Translations under genes and position numbers: made by a program
From: Solea solea
Lineage: Eukaryota > Chordata > Actinopteri > Pleuronectiformes > Soleidae
Assembly (NCBI RefSeq): GCF_958295425.1
Contig: NC_081144.1
Span: forward strand, 5,591,559 to 5,655,558
Direction of reading: 5' to 3'
DNA length: 64,000 nt
Shown here: positions 42,490 to 64,000 of the stretch, one piece after another
Numbering within the stretch: position 1 is the first letter of the stretch
Layout of the letters: each line of letters opens with the position of its first letter
The notes under the pieces: model-generated
Database searches by the model: none
The model's input: the letters and a program-made list of their open reading frames with translations, nothing else
What the model was told of the DNA's origin: nothing

Positions 42490-43615
42490 TTGAAATAAGA
42501 ATAATGACATTGTTTAACATGATTTTAATACTAAAAATTTGTTTTTTATGCAGAACATAAAAGGTATTAGTCTCATTTTTTATGTGTGAAGATTGTAGAC
42601 GAAGCCAGTGACAGGAGGTTGTGCTCGAATTGAATCCATTATCATATAAAAGACTATAAAACATCTATGGCAGCAGAGAAAAACAAATACACCACATGAG
42701 CAGCTGAGACTTTCAGAGCAATGGAAGACAAACAGTTGGCCGTGACACGAATCAGGCCCTTCAACAAAAGCTTCGCTATCAGAGGGTTAAACATTTTCAT
42801 GAATCATGCAGGTAATAAATGTGCATAATGCCTTTTGTAAATCCTTGTAAACAACATAGTTCATTTATCTAGTACAAATACAAACTGATAATGGTTGAGG
42901 GCAACTGCGTCTACAAGACGTGTGGTAGTTTTGATTGTTTTCATTTATCCAAAGGTAGAAAAAAATAAAAGGGAGAAGAAAAAAAAGGCTTTATCTCTAC
43001 TGCACCATCAAATATAAGAAGGTAAACAGCAGCCTCTGCAGCCACAAGTGGAAATTCATTCACTCTGTGCAGCAAGTTGCAGCAGATATAATGAGAGATA
43101 AACTACAGGGAGCAGCTGTTGGACTCCAAAAACAGCTTAATGAAATATCTGATCAGAAAGAAGGAACGAAAGAAAGAAAGAAAGTGAAGAACTGTATTGA
43201 TCTCTTTGGGAGTTACAGCAACATAAGTCAGAAAAAAACACATTATAATAATAAAAACAAACATCAATATGGATGTAAATAAGAATAGTGCAGACACAAA
43301 TGTGAATAAGAAGACCTATGACTTCATAGTAATAGCACTTCTTATGTCGTCTTATATTTATAGATATATGTATGTGTATAGATAGATACATGTAAATATG
43401 ACTACGTAAGAAGACCTATGAAAGTGCTATTATTTCGTCACACATTGTAAGAGTGCAGTGAGGAACACATTGTGTATATACAGTAAATGTTAAATCTTCA
43501 CATCCGACTGATTTGGTAGAATTACGAATTACCATAAGAAATCCCAGCCAACATCACAGTATTTCTTTGAGGTAAAAAAAAAAGAAGTATTTTTAAAAGA
43601 CACAAGTTATTCAGT
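42490..43615. other. Intergenic DNA after kdm5b
   Basis: AT-rich, with GAAAGAAAGAAA near 43170 and a TATTGATCTCTTTGGGAG block (about 43195) resembling a minus-strand retroposon tail. The phrase AAGAAGACCTATGA occurs twice (near 43305 and 43408). No gene seen. Confidence 0.4.
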
Positions 43616-43620
43616 CAGTC

Positions 43621-44120
43621 AGTGTTGTAATATAACAAAGTACAAATACATATATCTGTACTTTACTTTGTTATTTATATTTTGAGCAACTTTTACTTTT
43701 ACTCCACTACATTTCCTCTAACTGTCTTTGTCACTTGTTACTACCAAATAAAATCAGAAGAAGAAGAAGAGGAAGAGTTGGTAATGGTCTGTATTTATAT
43801 AGACCTTTCCTAGTCTTGATGAGCTGCTTTACTCTACAGTTTTTCACCCATTCATATACTGTACTCAAGGACTCAAGGACACATATAGACTAACAGGACC
43901 AGGAATTGAACCCATATCATTCCAGTTAAAAGACAACTTGCCCTACCACTGAGGCACCATGGCTAAATCCTAACGCCTCACTTTTTTAATACTTTTACTT
44001 TCACTTCTAAAACTTCAGTACATTTTATATCAGAAAATTACTTTTGATACTTAAGTACAGTTAACTACCTAAGTAATTTTCTTTTACTCAAGTATCCCTT
44101 CAAGGTACTTTATACCAGAG
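43621..44120 (-). mobile_element. Composite transposon copy 2, reverse orientation
   Basis: Starts AGTGTTGTAATATAACAAAG and ends CAAGGTACTTTATACCAGAG, the reverse of the ends of copy 1. The SINE module is at about 43781-43970 (reverse of GGCTAAATC..CCATGG to GGTCTGTATTTATATAG), with outer ACTTAAGTA-rich sequence on both sides in the same order as copies 1 and 3. Confidence 0.8.
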
Positions 44121-44759
44121 TGCAGTCAGGGTTGACACAGTATTGAGAGAGAAAACAACATCTGCTTCACTCTCATAATCCAATGTTAGGCCTGTCATTC
44201 ATAACGACTTTATCTACGGTATGATTGTATTTTACGATGATGACTGATAATAAAACTTTTAATTTGTTTGAATAAGGGCAGGGATGTTTTATTTGTGTAG
44301 CATGGCAACACTGACTCAGTGCACAGTCCTTTTCAGATGATCTTTGCAGCCATAAGTCATGTGATGACGGTGATGAACGGCCTCTGTTGTCTGACATGAA
44401 CTCTCCGTCCATATTTAGCGAGTTATAAGGAAAACAACCCCGTTCACAGTCACCGAGGCGGTGACCGGCTGGACGTCCTGCTTCTTCATGTCATAGAGCA
44501 GAGACTCACAGTGACAGAGGAAATGTGTAAATATAAAGTGGATGAGCAACAGCTTGGTTCCAAACAAATATGTGACACACCTTCACACTGTAAATGTCTC
44601 TCAGCAAACCACTTGGCTCAGTAACGTGGCCGGATTCTAAGAATATAACCAGCCAACACTTACCATTATCTGTTTAATTACCAGCACCAGCACAAGCAAG
44701 AACAGAAGGCAATAATCCACCTTGTCTGACCCCATTGGTAGCAAGGAAAGAGGTAGATA

Positions 44760-44760
44760 A

Positions 44761-44788
<28 letters not shown>
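44760..44788. repeat. (CTGT)n microsatellite
   Basis: Seven or so CTGT units. Confidence 0.85.
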
Positions 44789-44791
<3 letters not shown>

Positions 44792-44880
44792 GAGAAGTCA
44801 TTTCTGGGGCTCTGGTTAAAGTTGTTAGTTAAAGGTTAGGGTTAGGCATTAACTGGTTATGGTTAAGGTTAGGGATAAGC

Positions 44881-45351
44881 AGTCTTGTATAAAGTACCTT
44901 AAAGGGACAGTTGAGTAAAAATACAAGTATCTTACCAGAAAATGACTTTGGTAGAAGTTGAAGTCACTTTTTTGTATCATATTACTTAAGTAAAAGTCTT
45001 AAAGCATATAACATGTATTGTACTTAAGTATCAAAAGTAATTTTCTGATATAAAATGTACTTAAGTTTTAGAAGTGAAAGTAAAAGTATTAAAAAAAAGG
45101 GATGAGCCATGGTAGCTCAGTGGTAGGGTGAGTTGTAGGTTTAATTCCTGGCTCTGCTAGTCTATGTGTGTCCTTGAGCAAGACACTTAACCCCATGTTG
45201 CAGTGTAAGGATGGCTGAATGACAAAACTATAGTGTGAAAAGCTCTATATAAATACAGACCATAATACCAACACTTCTTCTGATTTTATTTGGTACAGAT
45301 ATGTGAATTTTGTACTTAAGTACAGTAACACAGTAGTTACATTACAACACT
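44881..45351 (+). mobile_element. Composite transposon copy 3
   Basis: Outer start AAAGTACCTTAAAGGGACAG near 44890 and end GTTACATTACAACACTGG. SINE module 45104-45270; it lacks about 20 bp between the A-box-like and B-box-like segments that copy 1 has. It lies 760 bp from copy 2 in opposite orientation. Confidence 0.8.
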
Positions 45352-45417
45352 GGGTATGGTTGTCCAAATTCCATCCATCCATTATGTACCGTTTTATCTC
45401 TTAATGGAGATAATTGC

Positions 45418-45420
<3 letters not shown>

Positions 45421-45457
<37 letters not shown>
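45421..45457. repeat. (CT)n microsatellite
   Basis: 37 bp of CT dinucleotides about 100 bp upstream of the rap1a CCAAT boxes. Confidence 0.9.
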
Positions 45458-45460
<3 letters not shown>

Positions 45461-45554
45461 CGCGTGTACCATTTTAACCTATACATCATAAATCATTCAT
45501 CATCGTTTATAAATGTCACAATAAAGTGGAGGGTTTTTTTGCGCTCAGCTGTTT

Positions 45555-45664
45555 TTCTATGATTGGCTGATTGTGGTCCAATCAGCGGCTGCTCCTCTCC
45601 GGACCCTTCCGTGCGTCCTCTGTGAGATTTACCGCACACACACACTCACACTCAGCGGAACACG
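45555..45664 (+). promoter_or_regulatory. rap1a: rap1a core promoter and non-coding first exon
   Basis: Two CCAAT boxes in opposite orientation, GATTGGCTG at 45561-45569 and CCAATCAG near 45579, stand just upstream of a short GC-rich 5' UTR stretch. A strong donor (CACG/GTGAGT) ends that exon at 45664. The GC-rich character continues into intron 1. The exact start site is inferred. Confidence 0.6.
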
Positions 45665-48600
45665 GTGAGTGTTAAACCAACCTATGTCTTTCTGCTCAAT
45701 GACTAACGCCGTTAACTAATTATTCAGTTTTAGCGACTTAATTGGTTAAATAACGGACTTGTTTGAGTCTCCGACGAGACACCGAAGTCGACCTGTGGCT
45801 CCAGAGTTCGCTGAGTAATAACTGTGGCTTAAATACTTGCTTAGCTTCCAGGCTACACGGGCTGCTAATGTCAGCTAATGACTTAAGTATCTTTAACTCT
45901 TGTTAGGGTTTGTGGTTTAACCATGAAGTAACCCGCGGCTTGTGTCTCATTTGACTTTTAGACGTGCAGCAGTTTAGCCACGTGTTAGTCACACTTAAAG
46001 TTTTGTTACTTTCAACAAGTTTTAAGAAAGATTTGAGAGTTCAACCTTGCGCTAAGTGGCTAACTTTATTAGCTCCCGGTGGTCGCTTAGCAGTTACGTC
46101 AAGTTTAAGAGGAGTTTAATGAGAGTCAAAGTGGAACTATAATGTTGGCTTTTCTCCGCCAAAGTCGACGGTAGTTCACTTTGTAGAATGTATATGTACA
46201 AGTGTCTCGTGAATGTAGCACTGCTGAATCCATGGTGTTTTACTTAGCAGTTAGCATCGCTGCTAGCCGAATGCTAGTGTTAAAGTTGTCAAGCTTTATT
46301 CAGCAACTTTTTTACAGCCACCTGTCAGACTCTAGATAAAGTACATGTTAGGTGTATGTTTATATTTATGTTGACTTGTAACTATTTGAATCGGGTGAGC
46401 AGACACCGCCTGTAGCGCTAACAAACTAATAACCACACCCTTCCTTTCGAAACCAAACTACGGGCAAAGTTGTCACGAAAATAAGCTGCTCTTTATTTCG
46501 TGTACCAGGAAGCGAACGGTGCGCATTTCTTCACATTTACAGCCACATTTATGTAAGATAGACCACTGTAAACTTTTATTTATGTTTTTATTATGCGTGT
46601 GTGTATTAGAAGTATGTTTGTCTTCCTGCTAAATTATAACTCCTCCCTTTCCTTTTCAATGGACATTTGCTGTTGACTTGATCTGAAGAGGAGTTCGACT
46701 CGCCCAGTTATAAAAATACGAAATACCAGTAAATTATTATTTAAAGTTTTAGCTCTATCACGTTACACGACGTTTAACCATTTTGTGTCAATAAGCAAGC
46801 AGGTCTTTCAAAAAGTGACGTCAAACTGTTATGTTTATGCAACATGTGACACAGGCTAAACATTTTTTTTTATTTTGACAGACATTGCTGTGATTTGTTA
46901 TGCTATTCAGTTAAATTGTATTTGTATTGTGCTAAATCACAGTATACAGTGCCTCCAGGCATGGTACACCGAAAGGCAGAAACCTTTTACAATATTATAG
47001 AGAGAAGAGAAACTCAAAATTCACACTATGAGCAAACACTAAGCATCACAGAACGGAAGGAAGAACGTAAAAAAAAAAACCCAAAAACTTCACACAAGTG
47101 GTGGAGCATTAACACAACACACACGTACAAGATATATACAATATCAACTATCTTCTAATCTTCTAATAATTGTTCCTGGTGTGCATTAATCTAAACTTGT
47201 CCAATTTTATGCAAAGAGTTGACCTTAATGTTTCATTGGTTAGGTTTAGGACCAGAGTCCTGTCTGAAGTTTGTTGGAGCCGTGTTTCCTGGCTCCCAGT
47301 CAAACCCACAGCACCTGCCCGCTGACAAACAGTGGACCTGAGGATCTGCTGGACCTCCTCTCCTCCCCAGATGTAGAGGGATTTGTCATCTGCAGCAGCC
47401 TTGTACACAGTAGGTTAAGCTGTTTTTGTTTCTCAGATTTTGTGCTTGACACACTTTAGAGATTTGCAAACAGGTGGCAGGTTTAAAATTATATTTTACA
47501 TCTTCATAAATGTTTCATTAAGTGTAGCGCTTTCATCAGCAAGATCAAAGAATGTTCCTACGTGAGCGTTTTGAATTTGGGCTCATATCTTATCAGAGGA
47601 TGCTTGGCTTTCTTATCCGACACCCACGTTAATTTACATCTTAAACACTATACGATTTGCCTTTGCATGCATTTTCAGGCTTATAAATACATCAGGCACA
47701 CGTCTGCGTCACCCTCCCCCCCGAGGCGTGCCCCCTTGCACTGGTAATGATTTCATTGCAGTGGTGGAGCATGCACCCTCTGATCTCCTGTTTGTATGGT
47801 GTGCTTGAGTAGAGAAGGGTCATTACAGTGGCTCTTTGTAAAGTGCCTCGTGTGCCTGTCTCACACTGTGGGTTTCTGGTGGTGCTTCATACGTCGTCGT
47901 TAGAATTGCAAATTCCAGTCGAGTGTGACAGAGTGGTTTTTGTATTGTTTGGCTCAGCGTTTGACAAAGGTCCCACAGATGTAGGTCTGATTAGTTGATT
48001 CAAAGAGGTTTTAAATGGGATTTTACTGTGCGTCTCCCCCTCTTTGACATTTGTACATCAAATGAAATTTACATTTGCATATCAGAACGCCATTTAAAAC
48101 AAAGCTTCTCCAATGCACCGCTTTAAAAATTCTAACCACGTCTTCCATTGTACATATTTGAACAGTATTGTCATATGAATTTTGGCTGACCCACACAGCT
48201 CATTTGTGCTGCATGCTGTTGAGAATCATCTCATATTTCAATCCCAATTCATCATAAACCATCAAAGTACAAAGTACAAAGCAAATGCAAGATTTATATT
48301 TTGTCTTTGTCTAACATAGTTTTCTCATAATAGTTTATACAATGATCATTTCTATTGAGAGGTGAGAGATAGTTGCTTCCCAACATATCTTGAGCATCCA
48401 CAAGTCAACAAAACACATGTGTTTCCTGAGATTAATTATGATTTTATAATATAGAAAATCAACAACCTCTAATCTCCTAATGATCCAGGTCACCCCCCTT
48501 CACTTCAAACACTTTTATGACATTTTCTTGGCAATGTACTCTCTTTAAATTGTGATGAAGATAAATGCTGATGAAGATGATGATTGGTCATTCTCCATGG

Positions 48601-49644
48601 CCTTTCTACTCTGTATTGTTTATGTCTGCATCTGCTGCAACATGAATATGTCAATTATTTTGTTACAGAAGTGACTAAATGACCTCTGCAGTTGGGTTCA
48701 TGGAAAAACTTGTATATCAGTCTAAGCACTCGTGATATATCGCATATTGGCAAAAAGTGCAATACCCTGCATCCCTAATGTCAAGTGTCATTCCAAGTCT
48801 TCCTACCACCCATGAACTTAAGTATACGATTCTTTTAGCAGATGGAACAAGAGCCCCGATTTTCCCACTTTTTTGTCGCTCTAGTCTAATTCTGTGTTTA
48901 AACTGGGGAGTGAGAACTGTACACATGCGCAGAAGGCCCAGTCCAGCTTCAGTCTGACTCTGGTCCAACTGAACGTATACATGCATAAATGATTCACCTC
49001 CCAAACACATTGTCAGGGTGTGTTAGTCCAACTTTGGAAAGCTAAGTTTGTGCCTTTTCAATGTATTTTTAAAAGTCCAGTTTTAGTCGGATTGTGATCA
49101 TTATTATAATTTTTTTCTAATGTCATGTAAACTGGCTGTCCTGACAGACTGAGTTGAAGAGTCGGCTATAGTTTTACTTCTCATTGTTTCCTTTTCTTTT
49201 CTATTTTTTTTTTTAAGAGGCTACGCCCCTATCATCATGACAGCTAAAGTCCCATGGTAGTGGGTGGGAAATGGAGCTCATTTTTTTGGCAGTGATGTGA
49301 CATTTTAATCTGTTGATGTCAGTGGTGATTTTTTTTCATGGTAGTTGTAGCTACTGTAGTGTAGTGTACAGGGTGTTCACACTGACAACAATTTATAGGT
49401 TCACTACTTCCAGTGGACATTGTTGATAATGTTTATAATTCTGTGTCTTGCTGTCAACGGTGTCTAAACTGAATTTTCACTAATCTTTTCTTTTGAACAC
49501 CTGAATTCAAATAGAGGATACAATGCATTATGAATGATTGTTACAGTAATAACTGATAACTAATAATTTCCTTGTCACAAGGTACAAAGTTTATGTTCAG
49601 CTGACTCTGTCTCACTTTGTTGTCCTTCCTCTTTGCTATCACAG
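45665..49644 (+). other. rap1a: rap1a 5' UTR intron
   Basis: Four-kilobase intron ending at the acceptor ATCACAG (49644). About 46900-47060 resembles a degraded fish retroposon (GTGCCTCCAGGCATGG, ATTATAGAGAGAAGAG, CTATGAGCAAACACT). About 48720-49130 resembles a DNA-transposon remnant (GCGCAGAAGGCCCAGTCC). 47163-47408 has an 81-codon antisense open frame I cannot identify. Confidence 0.5.
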
Positions 49645-49675
49645 ACTTCTGTGCTGTCCAGTGAACTTGGCCACC

Positions 49676-53892
<4,217 letters not shown>

Positions 53893-56570
53893 AATGCCAC
53901 CCCACATTTCTCAATGCCAGGTAAGTGGGTGTTTAAAAAAAAAAGAAAAGCATTCCAGTCATGAGCTGCTCACTGAGCTCTGTACAGTCACTGAATGTTT
54001 AGATGTTTACACAATAACATTTAATTAATTTCATGAGTCTTGACATAAAGCCACAAAACAGGATAAACTCAGCAAGTTTGATATCTCTCACTCCTAAATC
54101 ACCTCTATTTCTTAAAAATCTAATAATTTTACAGCCTCACCTACTGGGTTCTGATTTCAGCAGTCTATCATTAAGTTACACACTTTTCACACATTTAATG
54201 CGAGGACAGCGGTTGAGTTGCAGAGCTGCAATGAAAGAGGCATGAATTTCACAATTACAAATCACTAAGCTGTTTGAACATAATAAAGTACTAAAGCTAC
54301 TGATATGGCTACAGAACATTCTGCTCACTAGTTGGAAACTTCAAGAACATTTAAGAAGTGTCAAATGACAATGTTTCCTCTGCCCTTGAAAGCCGGCCGG
54401 ATAAGTTATGGCAGTTTTCAAGTCCCATAAAACATGATATGTGAATTGTTTTTGTTGCAAAGCCAACTTTGGTATTAACAAATGTTTACATAACAATCCA
54501 GCAGAGGCATTCAGTAGTATCCATCTGCAGACTGCAAGAGAGGAACTAAATTAAATTTGCATTTGAAAATGGTGGCCCTTGTAGAACTGATATCAATATA
54601 AAAGGCTTGTTCTGGGCTAATGAAAAACAACAATTCACACAACAGGTGTGCTACATTAAGAAAACAGCCTTGGAAGTGAGAATGTAAATGTATTGATTTC
54701 TTTTTTTCTTTTTTGTACCTACAGAAACTTGTAACAGTTAAAGTGTTTCCCAATGGATTGAGCCAGAATCCAAGTCCTCTCCAGAACATTTGAAAAAGCC
54801 TGACATGGATACACTCACAAAATGGCAGGAGACGGCACATACTGTCAAGATGTTCTTCACAGAAATCTGACTCCCTTTTTTTTTTTTTTGTCAGTCTATT
54901 GACAACTCTGTTTTTGTCTCTTTTTTTCCCTCCCTTCCTTTTCTTCTCCAATGTGTCTTTCTTTTGGCGACCAGGGGTTTAATCCATATATTGGGACTAA
55001 AAAAAATGTTTTTATTAAATGTAACAACAGTCTTTGGCATATTGTGACAATTCATTTGCAGAAGAAACATGTGAAATGTTGGCCTTGGCACACATTTCTG
55101 CACTACCTGTTAACGCAGATGCATCATTGTCCAGAAGTGACTCGTTCCTTACTTACAAAGATGTGTGCTGATAAATTAACATCTTTCCGAAGTGACTTTG
55201 TTTTTATATTGAGAGCTGCAAGCCTTCCATATTTCCCATAATATATACTACTTCAATTTTTGCATAAGAAAGCTAAGAAAATTAGTGTTTTTATAGACCG
55301 AAGGGGGAAGTGGTGCATTCTAATGTCTTTTTGAGGCTGAAAATATATTGTACTAAACCAACTCTAATATTGCTTCTTGTTACTCTGTCACAGATGATTT
55401 TCCAGCTTTTATGAATGATTAAATTTTAGTACATTTTCAATACTTTTTGCTCCTGTTTTTTTTTCTTGTTGAAAGTGTCTTGCATGTTTTTATTTTTATG
55501 ATAATGATTTTCTGTGTGGTATCAAGTGGTGTTTTCTCCTCAGCGGAGCAAAAACTGAAGCAGCTAATGTTCTGGTAAAGTTCCCGTCTTGCCGTTGTAG
55601 AGGTCACGCAGAGGGAAAAAAAAGATCAATAACTCCATGGAGAGCTAAAAGCATAACCAGATTCTTTTTTCTTTTCTTTTTCCAGTCGGCAGAAACAACA
55701 GAGATTTAGCAGAGAGGTTGGATCAGCTGATCTGCTGCAGAAAAGGAGGAACTGAGACTCCAGACTCTCAGATGCACACGCACACACAGGAAGTGAAGTG
55801 AAGTGAAGGCAGTTTAAAAGCAGAATAGAAAATGATCAGATGTGAGCGAGGAAAGAGCTTACTCAGCTTCTCCACCTCAGCACTGAGACAAAAGACCTCA
55901 TTAATGCTGCGTGATAAGATTAACAAAGTTTGATCTATGAGCATTCCACTGCACATTTAATATCTACAGACATATATTCAATTTGTATGTCAACCTGTTT
56001 TTCCATTTATTAATTAATTCATTAATTCTCCCAGCCATTGAGTTTAAAAAAACAAAAACTTTTAAAATATTTTTTCAAGAGTTTTGTATGTGCATCGTCC
56101 ATTTTTAAGAGATGGGGCCTCAAGAGGGAACGTCATTTTTTTCTTCAATTCACTTTCATTTCTGATTAATCTAAATGTAAAGTGTCCCTTAGTAGTTGCC
56201 TGCTTGACTTTCCCTAATCCAGCCTTAGTTTAGTCTGCATCTGGGACACTGTTTTTAGGACATTTCTGTTGAAGGTAGATGGATGAAAACAGATGGTGTT
56301 AATCATCCCTTGTGGCTTGTGGACTCTTGGCAGCATTCACTTGGATCCCCTCCTTGACCCTTACATTTTATCTTGTGACCCTTTAATCATGGTTACCTTC
56401 ATAGCAGCAGTGGAGAAATGACACACATCATTTTTCTTATCAGGAAATATCCTAATAACAATGTAACAAAGGATGAATAAACTTTTTGGCCCTGATTCAT
56501 AGTTATTGCACAAATGTTAGCTAAACATAATCAGTGTTGTGCTGAAAATAAAGGTTTTGTGTGTGGGAAA
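53893..56570 (+). other. rap1a: rap1a 3' UTR with an intron
   Basis: A donor TGCCAG/GTAAGTGG lies 28 nt after the stop (53921), and a strong acceptor TTTTTTGTACCTACAG ends at 54724, so the last exon is probably non-coding from 54725. AATAAA occurs at 56476-56481 and 56547-56552. No coding exon is evident. Confidence 0.55.
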
Positions 56571-56899
56571 TGGATAAATTTAAACTTTATATCATGGTAC
56601 TCCCCAAACATTTCCTTATGAAGGTGCAGTGATTCACATTAAGCTATTATTACCTGGATATTACTTTGGACCTACTGCTGAAAGGTTGCATGTAATAATT
56701 GTCAATTTTTATTTGCAAAGTTATTTTAACAAATGATCATAGTCACTTAATACTGATACAAAACCAGCTATACAATTCACAACTAAAATATTGAACAGAA
56801 GTCACACAGCAAAGGCAGGTCAGTGTGATGTAAAGGGTCTGAGTGGCTCTGTTGTGCAGAGTTACACAGTAACATCAGTAAACTCAGCAGGTAACAAAC

Positions 56900-57162
56900 A
56901 ATTAAAGTCACTTGAGATAATGCAGATAACGTGGTTCCTGTAAAAAGACGTCAGAGCAGAGCATCACTGTTAAAAATATCATTTCTGATTGATGCGCCTG
57001 TCTGTCTCTGCTCTCTGGTGCTCCTCCCTGCCTCCTCCTCTTTCCCCTTCCTCCCTCTCTCTCTCTCCCACACGTACAGACGGAAAAGCTACGCGACCAC
57101 CCCCCTCCTCCCCCCTTCCATCATTTTCCCATCTCTTACTCACTCTCTTCCCTACAACAAAC
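56900..57162 (+). promoter_or_regulatory. xkr7: xkr7 promoter and 5' UTR
   Basis: Pyrimidine-rich (CTCCTCCC, CTCTCTCTC) sequence leading to the xkr7 ATG; CpG density rises sharply from 57060. No TATA box seen. Confidence 0.4.
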
Positions 57163-61415
<4,253 letters not shown>

Positions 61416-62045
61416 TGCAGGGAAATCACTTCTTTAGGTTTCATCAAGTGTTCACTATCTTCTTTGGCTGTTGGAGCACGTTTGCTTCAAGGTTTGATGA
61501 GGTGTGCGCTCAGAGATGGTCTTCTGCACGGTTGAAACAGGTGGCTCAGGGTGGGTGTCACAGGGTACCTCACGATAGGCTATTTAAATGGCGGCCCGTG
61601 GGCCACATGCGGCCCATAACAAACTTCATAGTGGCCCAGCCTGTGGTTTCATCAGAAATAGAACTAGAGAAACATTCTTCACTGTCCCTTAAGCTTCCTA
61701 CCATCCATTCCTACAGTAGTCTGATAGATTTGATAGCAGTGTTAGATATTTTGTATTCTGTTAAAGGCAGGAGATGTTTGTGGGTCGTATATATTTCAAA
61801 GAGAAACAATTGCTAATATTGTGCACCTTTTGGATTTCATGCACTTTATGCACGAAAACACGTTTATTTAAAATAGTCACAGCTAATACTGTGCACTTTT
61901 TTTTACGCACTTTAAGTGGCGTTTACCTGGCCTTCTTTAAATAACAACAGGTGGTGAAATGATGGTGCAGAAAGAAACTCCGCTGACACAAGGCTCATGT
62001 AGAACAAAGAGAAATCTATTTGTTGCAAGCTTCAGCTCCAAGCAC

Positions 62046-62048
<3 letters not shown>

Positions 62049-62078
<30 letters not shown>
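62049..62078. repeat. (AG)n microsatellite
   Basis: Thirty bases of AG. Confidence 0.9.
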
Positions 62079-62085
<7 letters not shown>

Positions 62086-64000
62086 TTCACCTGAATCTTA
62101 GAACAACTCTGCCCTCCGTGAGCAACGACATACGTACATTTTAAAGCTCATGTGACATCATCTTCATGGTATTCATCACAACTTATTCCCAGTCGTTAAT
62201 ACTCAACACACAATAACAGATTTGACAGCAATGACGTCCAGTCTGCAGGAAGCATCTGTGCTCTTCTCCAGGCATACAGTCTTCTATAGTAAACATGTTG
62301 TATAACTGTATAAATAAAGTGTGTGTGGACCCAGAATCCACCCTCTCAATAGGAATTTCCTGTTTGCTTCTCAATGCAATGTAATGCACATCTTTAATAT
62401 ATTCAAGACAAAAATTAGCTGTGTTAATATATTCATCTAAGTCAGATACTTAGAGAGAGGGACAGGTACGACCAAAATCATTTTATTGCTAGTTCTTTTT
62501 TTTTATTATTTTTGTTTTAAATTTGTCATCACCTGCTGCAGAAAATGTCTGGCCCAGCTTATTAGCATATAGCGATACATCACGATATCTGTCTAACTGA
62601 AGATAGGTTAAAAGTGCAGGATTTCTCTATTTATTCCCAACATAGAGAACAATGGAACAATGGATGGATGGAGCATCTCTTGAGGAGACATCAAGTAGCG
62701 ACGCCTGGAGACTGACACTGGCAGGGATTGTTGACTTTAAAGCTGTTTATTTTAATTTGTTCATTAAAATGTCGATATTTGCCCTGGCTGTGAGAGGAAA
62801 ATGTTCTGCAATGACGCCTCACTGTTCAGATGAGGCTTTGTCTCAGTTCTCCTCGGATCTGAGCTGTCTTCAATAAAATCTTTCAACTTAACTCATCCTT
62901 GACACCAGAGGTTCGATCACTGGTCATCTCACTTGATAATCAAAAACTCCGTTACACTCATATTGCGTATTGTATTGCACGAGGAAGGACAATGACATAT
63001 CAAGTGGTTATTTAAGTGGTTATTTACCACTTGTAGGGGTGGTGCCTGTTAATTCATTCTCCTCTGACCTCTGAACATCAACAAGGCTTTTTCTCTCAGA
63101 GAAATGTTGCTCACTGGATATTTCCTCTGCACCATTTGGACCATTCTCTTCAAACCCTAGAGATGGCTGTGCATTAAAAAATCCCAGTAGATCAGCGGTT
63201 TCTGAAAAACCCTACTCATCTAGCACTAACAACAACCCTGCTACCACGTTCAAAGTCACTTAAAGCTGCAGTGCATATCTTTTGCTGATTTTTGTTGTTG
63301 TTATTCTGTCTTTGTGAACAAAAATGATGTAGCGTCACTTTTGAATGCTGCAGATTCGTCTCCAAATGGGCTCTGTCAAGTAATTCTAGAGCCCTGTTTC
63401 AACCAAGCGTCATGCAGTTATTTGGGTTTCCACTGTCAGAAATGAAAATGGTACTAAAATAACCGATCCATACCATCCCAGTTTTTTGGCATCTGTGTGT
63501 TTGCACTGTGGTCCGGCTCCTCCTGGGTGGATCTAGACACACTGTTGATTTACTGACAGAGAATCATCACTTGCGTATGACAGTTGCAAACAATGGCTGT
63601 TTTTGATGTGCAGCCTACAAAGCTTGTCTTCCTCTTGTGATAAATCAGTTACGTGCTCTTTGTTTACTGTGTTTTGTTCTCTCTCTTGGTGGAATTTACT
63701 GGTGAGCTTCACTGTGTCGTGCTGGTATGACGTCAGGCTATTTACATAGGCAACGCAGGCTCTGTGTAAATAGCAACGCCATTTACATATCCAGCCCTCA
63801 CACCCCGCGTTGGAAACACAAGGCAGATCAGGGTGTAGCATTTCAAACTTCACTGTGGCGAGCTGGATTGTTCAGTACCAGTTTCAGACCAGACTGAGGG
63901 TGTCCAAACCTTTTTTAACGAGTACCAGATTTGTTAATGTGAAGATTTCTTGGGGTCAAAGGTCCCTTCATCCCTTTTTTAACAGTAACAGTTAGAAACA

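Noticed and set aside
54511..54951. 146-codon minus-strand frame in the rap1a 3' UTR
   Set aside because: Low-complexity Lys/Arg start from a T-rich stretch; no recognisable domain.

Overview
The window is nuclear DNA from a teleost fish, probably a percomorph. It carries vertebrate genes split by GT-AG introns, with CpG-rich 5' ends and AATAAA signals. Between and inside them lie typical fish repeats: tRNA-derived SINEs, hAT-like elements with short terminal inverted repeats, LINE 3' tails and long TA or CTAT/CTGT microsatellites. There are no operons, CRISPR arrays or prokaryotic features.

Five protein-coding genes lie head to tail on the + strand. (1) klhl12, 2110-10796: complete, 11 coding exons, 564 aa; a CUL3 ubiquitin-ligase adaptor. 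(2) A divergent alpha-tubulin, 13239-18513: complete, five coding exons, 451 aa; it lacks the acetylatable loop lysine but keeps the C-terminal tyrosine. (3) kdm5b, 23639-41142: complete, 28 coding exons, 1544 aa; a JmjC H3K4 demethylase. (4) rap1a, 49676-53892: complete, six coding exons, 185 aa, with introns in both UTRs. (5) xkr7, from 57163: the first two coding exons only; the gene runs off the right edge.

Layout. 1-2109 is klhl12 5' flank and UTR. 10797-13238 holds the klhl12 3' UTR, an AT-rich repeat and the TATA promoter of the tubulin gene. 18514-23638 holds the tubulin 3' UTR, a TA microsatellite, several LINE tails and a GTTCCCAGAACGTT-rich repeat before the kdm5b promoter. 41143-49675 holds the kdm5b 3' UTR, two copies of a composite transposon and the rap1a first exon and long first intron. 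53893-57162 is rap1a 3' UTR and the xkr7 promoter. 57711-61086 (xkr7 intron 1) contains a run of degenerate TTAGGG-rich repeat units, and 61287-64000 (intron 2) starts with a perfect 33-bp hairpin.

The genes do not form a pathway. klhl12 and kdm5b are neighbours in human 1q32 too, so that part is old synteny; rap1a (human 1p13) and xkr7 (human 20q11) come from other human regions. I found no new multi-gene system. The most interesting signals are a three-copy composite element carrying a tRNA-like SINE at the same internal site, a perfect hairpin beside xkr7 exon 2, a tubulin without Lys40, and several well-preserved transposons. Exon boundaries were read by eye from protein homology recalled from memory plus GT/AG sites, with summed lengths checked for frame.
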